DNA of 64,000 nt from positions 36,612,084 through 36,676,083 of the forward strand of contig NC_091311.1 of the NCBI RefSeq assembly GCF_038502225.1. The letters run 5' to 3'. Below the pieces are notes generated by a model. That model was not told the DNA's origin. It made no database searches and saw only the letters and a list, made by a program, of their open reading frames with translations. Shown piece after piece: positions 11,048 through 21,551 of the stretch (its first letter is position 1; each line of letters starts with the position of its first letter). Source of the stretch: Cherax quadricarinatus. Its lineage: Eukaryota; Arthropoda; Malacostraca; Decapoda; Parastacidae. The position numbers were made by a program, and so were the translations under genes.

Positions 11048-11335
11048 TCTCAGTAGTAGTACCAGTTCCTAGTAACCAGTTACCAGTAACCAGTGTACCA
11101 GTAGATGACTCACTACCAACCGTCTGTGTGAATCATTGACTGTATTCATATTGCTGCTGACCATAGCAGGATTTCAAACACCCTCACCCGTAGGCACTAT
11201 GGGTCGGTCGTAGTTAGCCAGCAGAGAGAGACAGGTCGGCTGTTGGCGCTTCCCCATACCTTCTGTTATATTATACGTACTACCAGCCTACGTGAGTATT
11301 CTTACCCCTTCCACGTTTCGAAAACCCACATGACA
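11048..11335 (+). repeat. Right (3') LTR of Gypsy element
   Basis: Direct repeat of the left LTR with the same 288-bp length. It is followed at once by the CGTT target duplication and the remaining 3' end of LINE A. Confidence 0.9.
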
Positions 11336-11372
11336 CGTTGACCCCCGGAACTCTCTCCAGGTAAACTCCAGG
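11336..11372 (+). mobile_element. Displaced 3' terminus of CR1-like LINE A
   Basis: Continues the LINE sequence interrupted at 8468 (GTTGACCCCCGGAACTCTC) and ends in the family tail CTCCAGGTAAACTCCAGG. Confidence 0.85.
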
Positions 11373-11469
11373 AAGGATAACACAGTTGGTTCTATGTACT
11401 ATAAGAAGTCTTTCCTATAATAGACTGAGGGTACTAAAACTGCACTCTTAGAAAGGCACAGATTTCAGG

Positions 11470-11765
11470 GGGATATGACTGAGGTATATAAATGAAAAAC
11501 AGGAATAAAAAGGGGATGTAAATAACTTGCTTAAAATATCTAACCAAGAAAGGATTCACAGCAATGGGTTCAAGTTGGAAATAAATAAATTTAGAAAGGG
11601 TACAGGGAAGCAATGGTTTGGCAATAGAGTTGTGAATGCGTGGAACAAACTTCCAAAACCTTCTGTAGCTTTAAAAATAGGTTAGAGAATTACAAAAGTG
11701 AGTATAACTTGGACTTGCCTAGCATGGGCCAGTAGGCCTGTTGCAGTGCTCCTTTTTATGTAATG
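11470..11765 (+). mobile_element. LINE 3' tail fragment (CR1/L2-like)
   Basis: With frameshifts, it encodes the C-terminal style of CR1/L2 ORF2: a GFKLE-like word, then WFGNRVVNAWNKLPK. It is followed by the abundant tail word 'gcctagcatgggccagtaggcctg', also found at 52900-53530 and 62235-62291. Confidence 0.6.
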
Positions 11766-12179
11766 AATAGAATACAAACAGGAGCAGACCAGGAAAGATT
11801 ATAAACGGATATGGACAGGCTGGAATGTTGATCTGATAAGTGGCTATTAAAATTTAACCCCAACAAATGTATAAATTATGAAAATTGGCTCAGAACAAAT
11901 AGTGGAAGCTGAGTACAAGCTCAGGGGACAGACTGCAAACCTCCCCCAAAAGAAGACCTCAAAATGAGCACAGTTTCAAGCTATTTGCCTGAGGTACACA
12001 TCAACACACACAGAAAATGAAGTTTCTGATAGCTTACATTGTAGTTGTTTGTTGATCTAAAAGTATATATACCCAAATACTTAATTAGTTACTAAAGGTC
12101 AATTAAGGCCTTAAGTAAAATATTGTTGAATGCTGGTGTTTGACAGTCTACTATCTATCCCTCCAGAGAATAGGGAAAT
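11766..12179 (+). mobile_element. Degenerate LINE RT fragment and unassigned DNA
   Basis: Positions 11805-11890 read MDRLEC*SDKWLLKFNPNKC with one stop, the RT region just after the catalytic box in many LINEs. The remaining roughly 290 bp show no recognisable structure. Confidence 0.45.
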
Positions 12180-12719
12180 GATGCTCCATCCAGATAGGTA
12201 GTTTTCATATAGTTAGCAGATGATGGAGTGTGTTAGGGAGATGTTTTTTAACTGTAGTTTTGAAAATGGTGGTCGAGTCTGGAGTTCTAGAGTTTTCGGG
12301 CAGGGAGCTCCAGATTTTAGGCCCTTTTATGTACATCGAATTTTTGTAGAGATTTAGCCGGACACGAGGAATGTCATAGAGAATTTTGTGTCTGGTATTG
12401 TGTCTGTGGGTCCTGTTGCAACTATCAAGAAAGTGTTTTAGTTCAGGGGTAATATTAGAATTTATGGTTCTGTAAATGTAGGTTGCACAGATGTAGGTGT
12501 GAATCTTCTGTGCAGTAAGTTTAGGTCTTTGAAGAGTGGGGAAGGAGGGGTGTTGCCTAGCATTGGATTGCATGATAATTCTTACTGTGGTTTTTTGTTA
12601 GGTTATTATTGGCTTCAGGTGGGTTGCTGCTGTTGATCCCCAGGTACAAATAGCATAGGTAAGGTAGGGATAGATGAGTGAATAGTATAATGTGAGTACG
12701 GCCGATTATGTACGTAGTC
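12180..12719 (-). mobile_element. D-family LINE fragment (D3)
   Basis: The minus strand encodes the C-terminal end of the D ORF2, including HNTRHKILYDIPRVRLNLYK and YIKGPKIWSSLPEN, which align with the ends of the D1 and D2 proteins but are more diverged. Upstream codons (TYAICTWGS) sit at 12640-12665. It stops abruptly at 12720, where RTE sequence begins. Confidence 0.75.
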
Positions 12720-13056
12720 AGTGTCATCAGCAAAGAGCAACTGTGACAACTCCCACTTTGTGTGTGATTCTTTATCTTTTAATTCCACGCCTCTTGCCAA
12801 GACCCTCGCATTTACTTCTCTTACAACCCCATCTATAAATATATTAAACAACCACGGTGACATCACACATCCTTGTCTAAGGCCTACTTTTACTGGGAAA
12901 TAATCTCCCTCTTTCCTACATACTCTAACTTGAGCCTCACTATCTTCGTAAAAACTCTTCGCTGCTTTCAGTAACCTACCTCCTACACCATACACCTGCA
13001 ACATCTGCCACATTGCCCCCCTATCCACCCTGTCATACGCCTTTTTCAAATCCATA
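12720..13056 (-). pseudogene. Internal fragment of RTE-like LINE RT
   Basis: 337 bp of RT palm: MDLKKAYDRVDRGAMWQ, LRQGCVMSPWLFNIFIDG, and SQLLFADDT. Both element ends are absent, including the 3' UTR, so ordinary 5' truncation does not explain it. It is joined directly to D3 on the left and to transposon DNA on the right. Confidence 0.8.
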
Positions 13057-13990
13057 GATTTCGGCCATAACTTGTTCCACAAGGCTGTTCGAGTGCCGTT
13101 ACTGAACAAATTTGTTCCTATAAGGAATAATGTAAGTTAGATTAGTCCGTTTCAGACCCCCAAAAATACACTTACAAAAGCACTTACAAAAATACACTTA
13201 CATAACTGTTCAAGCTGGGAGCTGTTCAAAATTCGAGGTAACACTGTACAGGTAAAAAAGGTTACATAAATAAATTTTTCTTACCTTAAATTCTGGTTGT
13301 TGGTTTATGTTGTTGATACTGGAGCGAAGAAGAATGGTGTGTCCCTGTTGGGCTGAGGTGGATGGTTGTGTATAGTTGACCGAGGTTCTTGGACTTATGT
13401 CAATGCAAAGTTAATCATTAGGGAGCTTTAAATGTGTTAGGGGTCCTCCTTCGTGATAAAATTGGCTGCTTTACCAATAATGAAGCTGCTTACATAAGGA
13501 TTGCAGTGTTAACTGCTTCTCTGCAGGTTCTTCCTCATCTTCATTTATCTCCCTCCCTTGTATCTGGGCACCAAACTATACCAACAATTTCTCTGGACTC
13601 TTTTCTGCCTCACCATCATCCCAACCTGTATTTTAATGTTTACTGGGGCACCTCATTCCATGCACTTTTAATGTAGTTTATGGCATCTGCTTTGAGTCAA
13701 GTGTCCACTGCTGCAGTGAGCTTTTTCACCACTTCTCAGGCATAGCTGCACTTAAATGTCTTAACTCCACGAACTAATGGTTGTGCCAAAGATGTCATAT
13801 TTGGTGGGAAAAACAAAACTTTCACATATATGCTGCATGTACTCCATAAGTATGGGGATTATTAAGAGTGACTAGAACCCTGAATGCACAGTTCTCGTTA
13901 CTTGGGTAAAACATGACTTCAGGAATAAAGTCATGCTTATATCAATCAATAAACAAGGCCTCCCTTATCCAAGACTGGTTAGATTTTCAA
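13057..13990 (-). pseudogene. Decayed jerky/Tigger-like transposase
   Basis: Minus-strand reading with stops. Near 13880-13990 it gives SNQSWIREALFID*YKHDFIP, then VLVTLNNPHTYG, matching the second-Asp 'LLDNAPxHP' region. Near 13640-13800 it gives TSLAQPLVRGVKTFKCSY and INYIKSAWNEVPQ, matching the 'QPMDQGVI...AW' region. The right end at 13070-13180 carries Tigger-like terminal text. It is related to 49440-49930. Catalytic residues are lost. Confidence 0.6.
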
Positions 13991-14213
13991 ATACAGTGGA
14001 ACTTCAGTTTACATATGCCCCAGTTTTTGTAGGATTCAGTTTTCAACGACTTTTTCCATTGAAATTTTGTCCAAATTTTCGTACATCACCTCGGTTTTCA
14101 TAGAGTTGACACTGGTCTGTACTGAATGCATCCGCCTGCCCACCCGAGTCACCTGGCCACTCAAGCGCCGAGTGACTCAGTCTGCCTTTGTTTATTGTTG
14201 AGTGAGCATGTGT

Positions 14214-14374
14214 GAATTGCTCATTACACTATAATTTGTTCATGATTGTAGCCATGTATAAACGTAAGTAACCATTCTTACAGAATTCATTACCTTTGTA
14301 ACTTGTGAGATCATTACCTCTGTACCTAGTTCAGCTATCAAAACTTTGGGGGCCCAGTCCCTGGACCCATTACG
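14214..14374 (+). repeat. Repeat K, left part
   Basis: Matches 52285-52453: a run of phrases around 'attacctttgtaacttgtgag', ending 'cagtccctggacccattacg'. It is interrupted by LINE B and resumes at 17435. Confidence 0.8.
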
Positions 14375-17300
14375 TACCTGGAGTTTACCTGGAGAGAGTT
14401 CCGGAGGTCAACGCCCCTGCAGCCCAGTCTGTGACCAGGCCTCCTGGTGGATCAGAGCCTGATCAACCAGGCTGTTACTGTTGGCTGCATGCAAACCAAC
14501 GTACGAGCCACAGCCCGGCTGGTCAGGAACCGACTTTAGGTGCTTGTCCAGTGCCAGCTTGAAGACTGCCAGGGGTCTGTTGGTAATCCTCCTTATGTAT
14601 GCTGGGAGGCAGTTGAACAGTCTTGAGCCCCTGACACTTATTGTATGGTCTCTTAACGTGCTAGTGACACCCCTGCTTTTCATTGGGAGGATGTTGCATC
14701 GTCTGCCAAGTCTTTTGCTTTCGTAGTGAGTGATTTTCGTGTGCAAGTTCAGTACTAGTCCCTCTAGGATTTTCCAGGTGTATATAATCATGTATCTCTC
14801 CCGCCTGCATTCCAGGGAATACAGGTTCAGGAACCTCAAGCGCTCCCAGTAATTGAGGTGTTTTATCTCCGTTATGCGCGCCGTGAAGGTTCTCTGTACA
14901 TTTTCTAGGTCAGCAATTTCACCTGCCTTGAAAGGTGCTGTTAGTGTGCAGCAATATTCCAGCCTAGATAGAACAAGTGACCTGAAGAGTGTCATCATGG
15001 GCTTGGCCTCCCTAATTTTGAAGGTTCTCATTATCCATCCTGTCATTTTTCTAGCAGATGCGATTGATGCAATGTTATGGTCCTTGAAGGTGAGATCCTC
15101 CGACATGATCACTCCCAGGTCTTTGACGTTGGTGTTTTGCTCTATTTTGTGGCCAGAATTTGTTTTGTACTTAGATGACGATTTAATTTCCTCATGTTTG
15201 CCATATCTGAGTAATTTAAATTTCTCATCGTTAAACTTCATATTGTTTGCAGCCCACTGAAAGATTTGGTTGATGTCCGCCTGGAGCCTTGCAGTGTCTG
15301 CAATGGAAGACACTGTCATGCAGATTCGGGTGTCATCTGCAAAGGAAGACACGGTGCTGTGGCTGACATCCTTGTCTATGTCAGATATGAGGATGAGGAA
15401 CAAGATGGGAGCAAGTACTGTGCCTTGTGGAACAGAGCTTTTCACCGTATCTGCCTCGGACTTTACTGTGTTGACGACTACTCTCTGTGTTCTGTTAGTG
15501 AGGAAATTATAGATCCATCGACCGACTTTTCCCGTTATTCCTTTAGCACGCATTTTGTGCGCTATTACGCCATGGTCACACTTGTCGAAGGCTTTTCCAA
15601 AGTCTGTATATATTACATCTGCATTCTTTTTGTCTTCTAGTGCATCTTGGACCTTGTCGTAGTGATCCAATAGTTGAGACAGACAGGAGCGACCTTTTCT
15701 AAACCCATGTTGCCCTGGGATGTGTAATTGATGGGTTTCTAGATGGGTGGTGATCTTGCTTCTTAGGACCCTTTCAAAGATTTTTATGATATGGGGTGTT
15801 AGTGCTATCGGTCTGTAGTTCTTTGCTGTTGCTTTACTGCCCCCTTTGTGGAGTGGGGCTATGTCTGTTGTTTTTAGTAACTGTGGGACGACCCCCGTGT
15901 CCATGGTCCCTCTCCATAGGATGGTAAAAGCTCGTGATAGGGGCTTCTTGCAGTTCTTGATGAACACGGAGTTCCATGAGTCTGGCCCTGGGGCAGAGTA
16001 CATGGGCATGTCATTTATTGCTTGTTCGAAGTCATTTGGCATCAGGATAACATCAGATAGGCTTCTGTTAACCAAATTCTGTGGTTCTCTCATAAAAAAT
16101 TCATTTTGATCTTCGGCTCTCAGTCTGGTTAGTGGCTTGCTAAAAACTGAGTCATATTGGGACTTGAGTAGCTCACTCATTTCCTTGCTGTCATCTGTGT
16201 AGGACCCTCTTGTTTAAGTAGGGGCCCAATACTGGACGTTGTTCTCGACTTTGATTTGGCATAGGAGAAGAAATACTTTGGGTTTCTTTCAATTTCATTT
16301 ATGGCTTTTAGTTCTTCCCGCGATTCCTGACTCCTATAAGATTCCTTTAGCTTAAGTTCGATGCTTGCTATTTCTCTGACCAATGTCTCCCTTCGCCTTT
16401 CAGATATATTGACCCCTTTTAGCTGCTCTGTTATTCTTTTCCATCGCCTGTAAAGGGAGCACCTGTCCCTTTCTATTTTACATCTACTCCTCCTTTTTCT
16501 TAGTGGAATAAGCCTTGTGCATACATCGAGCGCCACCGAGTTAATCTGTTCTAGGCATAAGTTGGGGTCTGTGTTGCTGAGTATATCTTCCCAGCTTATA
16601 TCAGTTAGGATTTGGTTTACTTGGTCCCACTTTATGTTTTTGTTATTGAAGTTGAATTTGGTGAATGCTCCCTCGTGACTAATCTCATTATGTCGGTCTG
16701 GGGCTCCGCGCATACATGTCTGAACCTCCATTATGTTGTGATCTGAGTATATTGTTTTTGATATGGTGACATTTCTTATCAGATCATCATTGTTAGTGAA
16801 GATGAGGTCTAGTGTATTCTCCAGTCTAATTGGCTCTATTATTTGCTGGTTTAAATTGAATTTTGTGCAGAGATTTAAAAGCTCGTGTGAGTGTGAGTTT
16901 TCATCAGAGCTGCCTCCTGGTGTTATTACTGCAACAATATTATTTGCTATATTCCTCCATTTTAGGTGCCTTAAGTTGAAATCCCCCAGGAACAAGATGT
17001 TGGGTGCAGGAGCTGGAAGATTTTCCAGACAGTGGTCAATTTTTAACAGCTGTTCCTGGAATTGCTGGGATGTTGCATCCGGAGGCTTGTAGACTACCAC
17101 AATGACTAGGTCTTGGTTCTCGATCTATACTGCTAAAACTTCTACTACATCATTTGAGGTATTCAGCAGTTCTGTGCACACAAGTGACTCTGCAATGTAC
17201 AGGCCAACCCCCCCCCCCTTTTGCCTGTTCACTCTGTCGCATCTGTATAGGTTGTAACCTGGGATCCATATTTCGTTGTCCAAGTGATCCTTTATGTGGG

Positions 17301-17434
17301 TCTCAGTGAAAGCCACGAACATTGCCTTTGCCTCTGCAAGCAGTCCACGGATGAAAGGTATTTTGTTGTTTGTTGCTGGCTTTAGACCCTGTATATTTGC
17401 AAAGAAGAATGTCATCGGACTGGTGGTATTGTTG
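14375..17434 (-). mobile_element. CR1-like LINE copy B
   Basis: Minus-strand copy, 5'-truncated just upstream of the ORF2 start. Its 3' terminus is TACCTGGAGTTTACCTGG on the plus strand. The uninterrupted K sequence at about 52440-52475 gives the pre-insertion site: 'acgtacct' joins 'ctgtaatctg' there. No target duplication is seen. Confidence 0.85.
14408..17415 (-). pseudogene. ORF2 (endonuclease + RT) of CR1-like LINE B
   Basis: Best-preserved ORF2 of this family, with about three frame segments. The endonuclease includes LGDFNLRHLKW and IYSDHNIMEV. The RT includes GPDSWNSVFIKN, YTDFGKAFDKCDHG, VPQGTVLAPILFL and FADDTRICM. The C-terminus ends LALDKHLKSVPDQPGCG and then SNSLVDQALIHQEAWSQTG. 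Two clear lesions: a TAG near 17123 (AAG in copy A) and a one-base deletion near 16205. The final 590 codons are open. The 11-C run at 17208-17218 corresponds to the unstable G run of copy A but is in frame here. Confidence 0.9.
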
Positions 17435-17690
17435 GTAATCTGTAAATACCTTTGTAACTTGTCATGATTGTGACCAGACCTACCTGGAGTTCATTACCTT
17501 TGTAAATTGTGAGTTCATTACCTCTAACTTGCTCAGCTATCAAAACTTTGGAGTCCAGTCCCTGGACCAATTATGTACCTCTGTAATCTTTTGACTACGC
17601 CCACAGGATGGGTATGGGGTACATAATAAACATGTTAAACTAACATCACCCCGCGTGGGAGACAGTGTTTTGGAGACAATAATTTGTGAA
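17435..17690 (+). repeat. Repeat K, right part
   Basis: Continues repeat K after LINE B and matches 52460-52722, ending 'gggtatggggtacataataaac'. K resembles the 3' portion of an unidentified retroelement with an AATAAA signal; that is inference. Confidence 0.75.
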
Positions 17691-17699
17691 AATGCAAGG

Positions 17700-18236
17700 C
17701 AGTTGATGGGCTGAGGCTGACCCTGACAACCCTATGCCTGTTGAGGAATCTATTGTGTCTTTGGGGAAGTCCATGGGGTTGGATGCGAGTGGCCAGGATG
17801 CAAAAGGTTGGTGGACAACCACAGGGAAGAGCTAACCACTAAAGAGCTGCAACACCTTCAACCGGAACAGCAACAGATCACAGCTAAGGAAATTGCTTCA
17901 GAGGAGAAGGAAGAGAGAGAAAAATGTGCCTTCAGTGATCAAGGACATGTGTGCAAAGTGGAGCGAGTTGCAAAGTTTTGTGGAGAAATATCACCCTAAC
18001 AAAGCTATTGCAAGCCATGTCTGCAACATGTTCAATGACAATGCCTTGTCCCATTTTAGGCAAATCTTAAAGAGACCCCAGAAACAGACCTCTCTGGACA
18101 GATTTTTTGTGAAACAGGGGTACAGTGACTCTCAAGCTGGTCCTAGTACCAGTAAAAGACAAAAGGGAAGTAACCCCGGATAGGGCCTTGATACCTGAAA
18201 TTCTTATGGAAGGGGATTCTCCTTCCAAACAATAAC
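17700..18236 (+). pseudogene. Tigger-like transposase C-terminal region
   Basis: Aligns with the last roughly 160 residues of the H1 transposase: PMPVEESIV, ELTTKELQ, the EIASEE acidic stretch, ICAKWSELQSFVEKYHPNKA, then DSQAGPSTSKRQKGS. At least two frameshifts are needed. The tail is acidic then basic and has no catalytic residues. Confidence 0.75.
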
Positions 18237-18651
18237 CTCTCCTTCTCCCCTCCTCGCCATATTCCATATGCCAACAAGTCTTCAATAAAGGTAAAAGTAA
18301 TGTTAAATGTTCATTTATCCATTTCATTAGTCATTTATATTTATTTCTCATTGTTTTCTGTATGTAAAACTATAGTTATTCTCTATAAAATGTTTTTTTT
18401 TTTTTTTTTTTAATATTTTTGGGTGTCTGGAACAGATTAATTTGACTTACATTATTTCTTATGGGAAATATTGCTTCAGTTTTCGTATAATTTGGTTTTT
18501 GTCAGACTTTCTGGAATGAATTAATCATGAAAACTGAGGTTCCACTGTAACTGGCTAAGTACATTTTGTTTTCACTTTAAAAAGCATGGGGAATCTTGGA
18601 GCAATAAATAAAGCATAGGCATATACTTAAAACTGTCTGATGCATTACTGC

Positions 18652-18672
18652 ACAGACAGACAGACAGACAGA
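18652..18672. repeat. (CAGA)n microsatellite
   Basis: Five perfect CAGA units at the left edge of LINE D1. Confidence 0.85.
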
Positions 18673-18751
18673 TCTTACTCCTAAACCAATATTATTTCAT
18701 AGTGACTATCTGTCCATTTAACTTGTTTACCATTACTTAATTGTAGTCCCT

Positions 18752-21119
18752 TAGGGTAAGATATAAACAGCTATTGGAGGATAGATGGGCTAATGAGAGC
18801 ATAGGCAATGGGGTCGAAGAGGTATGGGGTAGGTTTAAAAATGTAGTGTTAGAGTGTTCAGCAGAAGTTTGTGGTTACAGGAAAGTGGGTGCAGGAGGGA
18901 AGAGGAGCGATTGGTGGAATGATGATGTAAAGAGAGTAGTAAGGGAGAAAAAGTTAGCATATGAGAAGTTTTTACAAAGTAGAAGTGATGCAAGGAGGGA
19001 AGAGTATATGGAGAAAAAGAGAGAGGTTAAGAGAGTGGTGAAGCAATGTAAAAAGAGAGCAAATGAGAGAGTGGGTGAGATGTTATCAACAAATTTTGTT
19101 GAAAATAAGAAAAAGTTTTGGAGTGAGATTAACAAGTTAAGAAAGCCTAGAGAACAAATGGATTTGTCAGTTAAAAATAGGAGAGGAGAGTTATTAAATG
19201 GAGAGTTAGAGGTATTGGGAAGATGGAGGGAATATTTTGAGGAATTGTTAAATGTTGATGAAGATAGGGAAGCTGTGATTTCGTGTATAGGGCAAGGAGG
19301 AATAACATCTTGTAGGAGTGAGGAAGAGCCAGTTGTGAGTGTGGGGGAAGTTCGTGAGGCAGTAGGTAAAATGAAAGGGGGTAAGGCAGCCGGGATTGAT
19401 GGGATAAAGATAGAAATGTTAAAAGCAGGTGGGGATATAGTTTTGGAGTGGATGGTGCAATTATTTAATAAATGTATGGAAGAGGGTAAGGTACCTAGTG
19501 ATTGGCAGAGAGCATGCATAGTTCCTTTGTATAAAGGCAAAGGGGATAAAAGAGAGTGCAAAAATTATAGGGGGATAAGTCTGTTGAGTGTACCTGGTAA
19601 AGTGTATGGTAGAGTTATAATTGAAAGAATTAAGAGTAAGACGGAGAATAGGATAGCAGATGAACAAGGAGGCTTTAGGAAAGGTAGGGGGTGTGTGGAT
19701 CAGGTGTTTACAGTGAAACATATAAGTGAACAGTATTTAGATAAGGCTAAAGAGGTCTTTGTGGCATTTATGGATTTGGAAAAGGCGTATGACAGGGTGG
19801 ATAGGGGGGCAATGTGGCAGATGTTGCAAGTGTATGGTGTAGGAGGTAGGTTACTGAAAGCAGTGAAGAGTTTTTACGAGGATAGTGAGGCTCAAGTTAG
19901 AGTATGTAGGAAAGAGGGAAATTTTTTCCCAGTAAAAGTAGGCCTTAGACAAGGATGTGTGATGTCACCGTGGTTGTTTAATATATTTATAGATGGGGTT
20001 GTAAGAGAAGTAAATGCGAGGGTCTTGGCAAGAGGCGTGGAGTTAAAAGATAAAGAATCACACACAAAGTGGGAGTTGTCACAGCTGCTCTTTGCTGATG
20101 ACACTGTGCTTTTGGGAGATTCTGAAGAGAAGCTGTAGAGATTGGTGGATGAATTTGGTAGGGTGTGCAAAAGAAGAAAATTAAAGGTGAATACAGGAAA
20201 GAGTAAGGTTATGAGGATAACAAAAAGATTAGGTGATGAAAGATTGAATATCAGATTGGAGGGAGAGAGTATGGAGGAGGTGAACGTATTCAGATATTTG
20301 GGAGTGGACGTGTCAGCGGATGGGTCTATGAAAGATGAGGTGAATCATAGAATTGATGAGGGAAAAAGAGTGAGTGGTGCACTTAGGAGTCTGTGGAGAC
20401 AAAGAACTTTGTCCTTAGAGGCAAAGAGGGGAATGTATGAGAGTATAGTTTTACCAACGCTCTTATATGGGTGTGAAGCGTGGGTGATGAATGTTGCAGC
20501 GAGGAGAAGGCTGGAGGCAGTGGATATGTCATGTCTGAGGGCAATGTGTGGTGTGAATATAATGCAGAGAATTCGTAGTTTGGAAGTTAGGAGGAGGTGC
20601 GGGATTACCAAAACTGTTGTCCAGAGGGCTGAGGAAGGGTTGTTGAGGTGGTTCGGACATGTAGAGAGAATGGAGCGAAACAGAATGACTTCAAGAGTGT
20701 ATCAGTCTGTAGTGGAAGGAAGGCGGGGTAGGGGTCGGCCTAGGAAGGGTTCGAGGGAGGGGGTAAAGGAGGTTTTGTGTGCGAGGGGCTTGGACTTCCA
20801 GCAGGCATGCGTGAGCGTGTTTGATAGGAGTGAATGGAGACAAATGGTTTTTAATACTTGACGTGCTGTTGGAGTGTGAGCAAAGTAACATTTATGAAGG
20901 GGTTCAGGGAAACCGGCAGGCCGGACTTGAGTCCTGGAGATGGGAAGTACAGTGCCTGCACTCTGAAGGAGGGGTGTTAATGTTGCAGTTTAAAAACTGT
21001 AGTGTGAAGCACGCTTCTGGCAAGACAGTGATGGAGTGAATGATGGTGAGAGTTTTTCTTTTTCGGGCCACCCTGCCTTGGTGGGAATCGGCCAGTGTGA
21101 TAATATAATATAATAATAA
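18752..21119 (+). mobile_element. RTE-like LINE nested in D1
   Basis: 5'-truncated within the coding region at 'agggtaagatataaacag', which equals 63777 in the copy at the window end. The 3' UTR (20862-21100) ends with a hairpin (CCACC/GGTGG) and an ATA-rich tail. Over the overlap 18752-18976 versus 63777-64000 I see one difference, so insertion was recent. Confidence 0.85.
18753..20861 (+). pseudogene. RT of RTE-like LINE (one nonsense codon)
   Basis: About 703 codons open except a single TAG at 20136-20138, where the other copy has CAG (EEKLQRL). Order: endonuclease-RT linker rich in basic and acidic residues (with a WWNDDVKR motif); then RT with KGGKAAGIDGIKIEMLKAGG, WQRACIVPLYKGKGD, NYRGISLLSVPGKVYGR, FMDLEKAYDRVDRGAMWQ, VGLRQGCVMSPWLFNIFIDG and FADDTVLLGDSEEKL; then the C-terminal RWFGHVERM and RGRPRKG. 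The endonuclease is missing. Assignment to the RTE group is by motif style only. Confidence 0.85.
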
Positions 21120-21551
21120 CTACCTTAGCTCATATATTCACAATTGTTAAAATAATCAAGGTGCTATTCTCAGGTGCTAAAGTTAATAAGTTCACTATTT
21201 TGCCATTATACTCCAAAGCTCATTTATTTGATTACCACTTTATTGTTCACCACAACTTATATTAGTCCCTTTTATATTATATTTTTATATTATAATTCTA
21301 ACTTTAAAGAATTACCTTTAAAGTACTACCTACTATCATATTCCCAAGCTCCATTATTTGATCATCACTTTATTTGTTCACCACAAATTATTTTAGTCCC
21401 TTTTATATTGTCTCCTTTATTTTAGCTTTAAAAAACTACCTTAGCTCATTATTTTTACATTTGTTAAATAATTCACGTGCTATTTTTTTTAGCTTTAGAA
21501 TATTTACTTTATTTTTTACTTAATTCTAACTATAGATTCACCTCAAATCTT
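21120..21551 (+). other. D1 inter-ORF spacer with internal repeats
   Basis: AT-rich. Two imperfect units of about 130 bp share 'gctcatttatttgattaccac' / 'gctccattatttgatcatcac' and 'agtcccttttatatt'. D2 has the corresponding region between its ORF1 end and ORF2, so this is spacer and not 5' UTR. Confidence 0.65.

Larger units (their letters stand above)
8469..11335 (+). mobile_element. Gypsy-superfamily LTR retrotransposon, rearranged
   Basis: It is bounded by two 288-bp direct LTRs (8469-8756 and 11048-11335) and a 4-bp target duplication CGTT (8465-8468 and 11336-11339) inside LINE A. The LTR orientation and the primer-binding site are plus, but the only pol sequence lies on the minus strand. 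gag, protease and integrase are not recognisable. I counted 7 differences between the LTRs, about 2.4 percent. Confidence 0.85.
13994..18547 (+). mobile_element. Tigger-like element containing nested insertions
   Basis: The left terminal repeat CAGTGGAACTTCAGTTTAC (13994) and the right end GGTTCCACTG (18547) are flanked by TA. Inside are the transposase C-terminus (17700-18236), repeat K, and CR1-like LINE B. The DNA-binding domain and catalytic core are gone, so the element could only have been mobilised by another copy. Confidence 0.7.
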
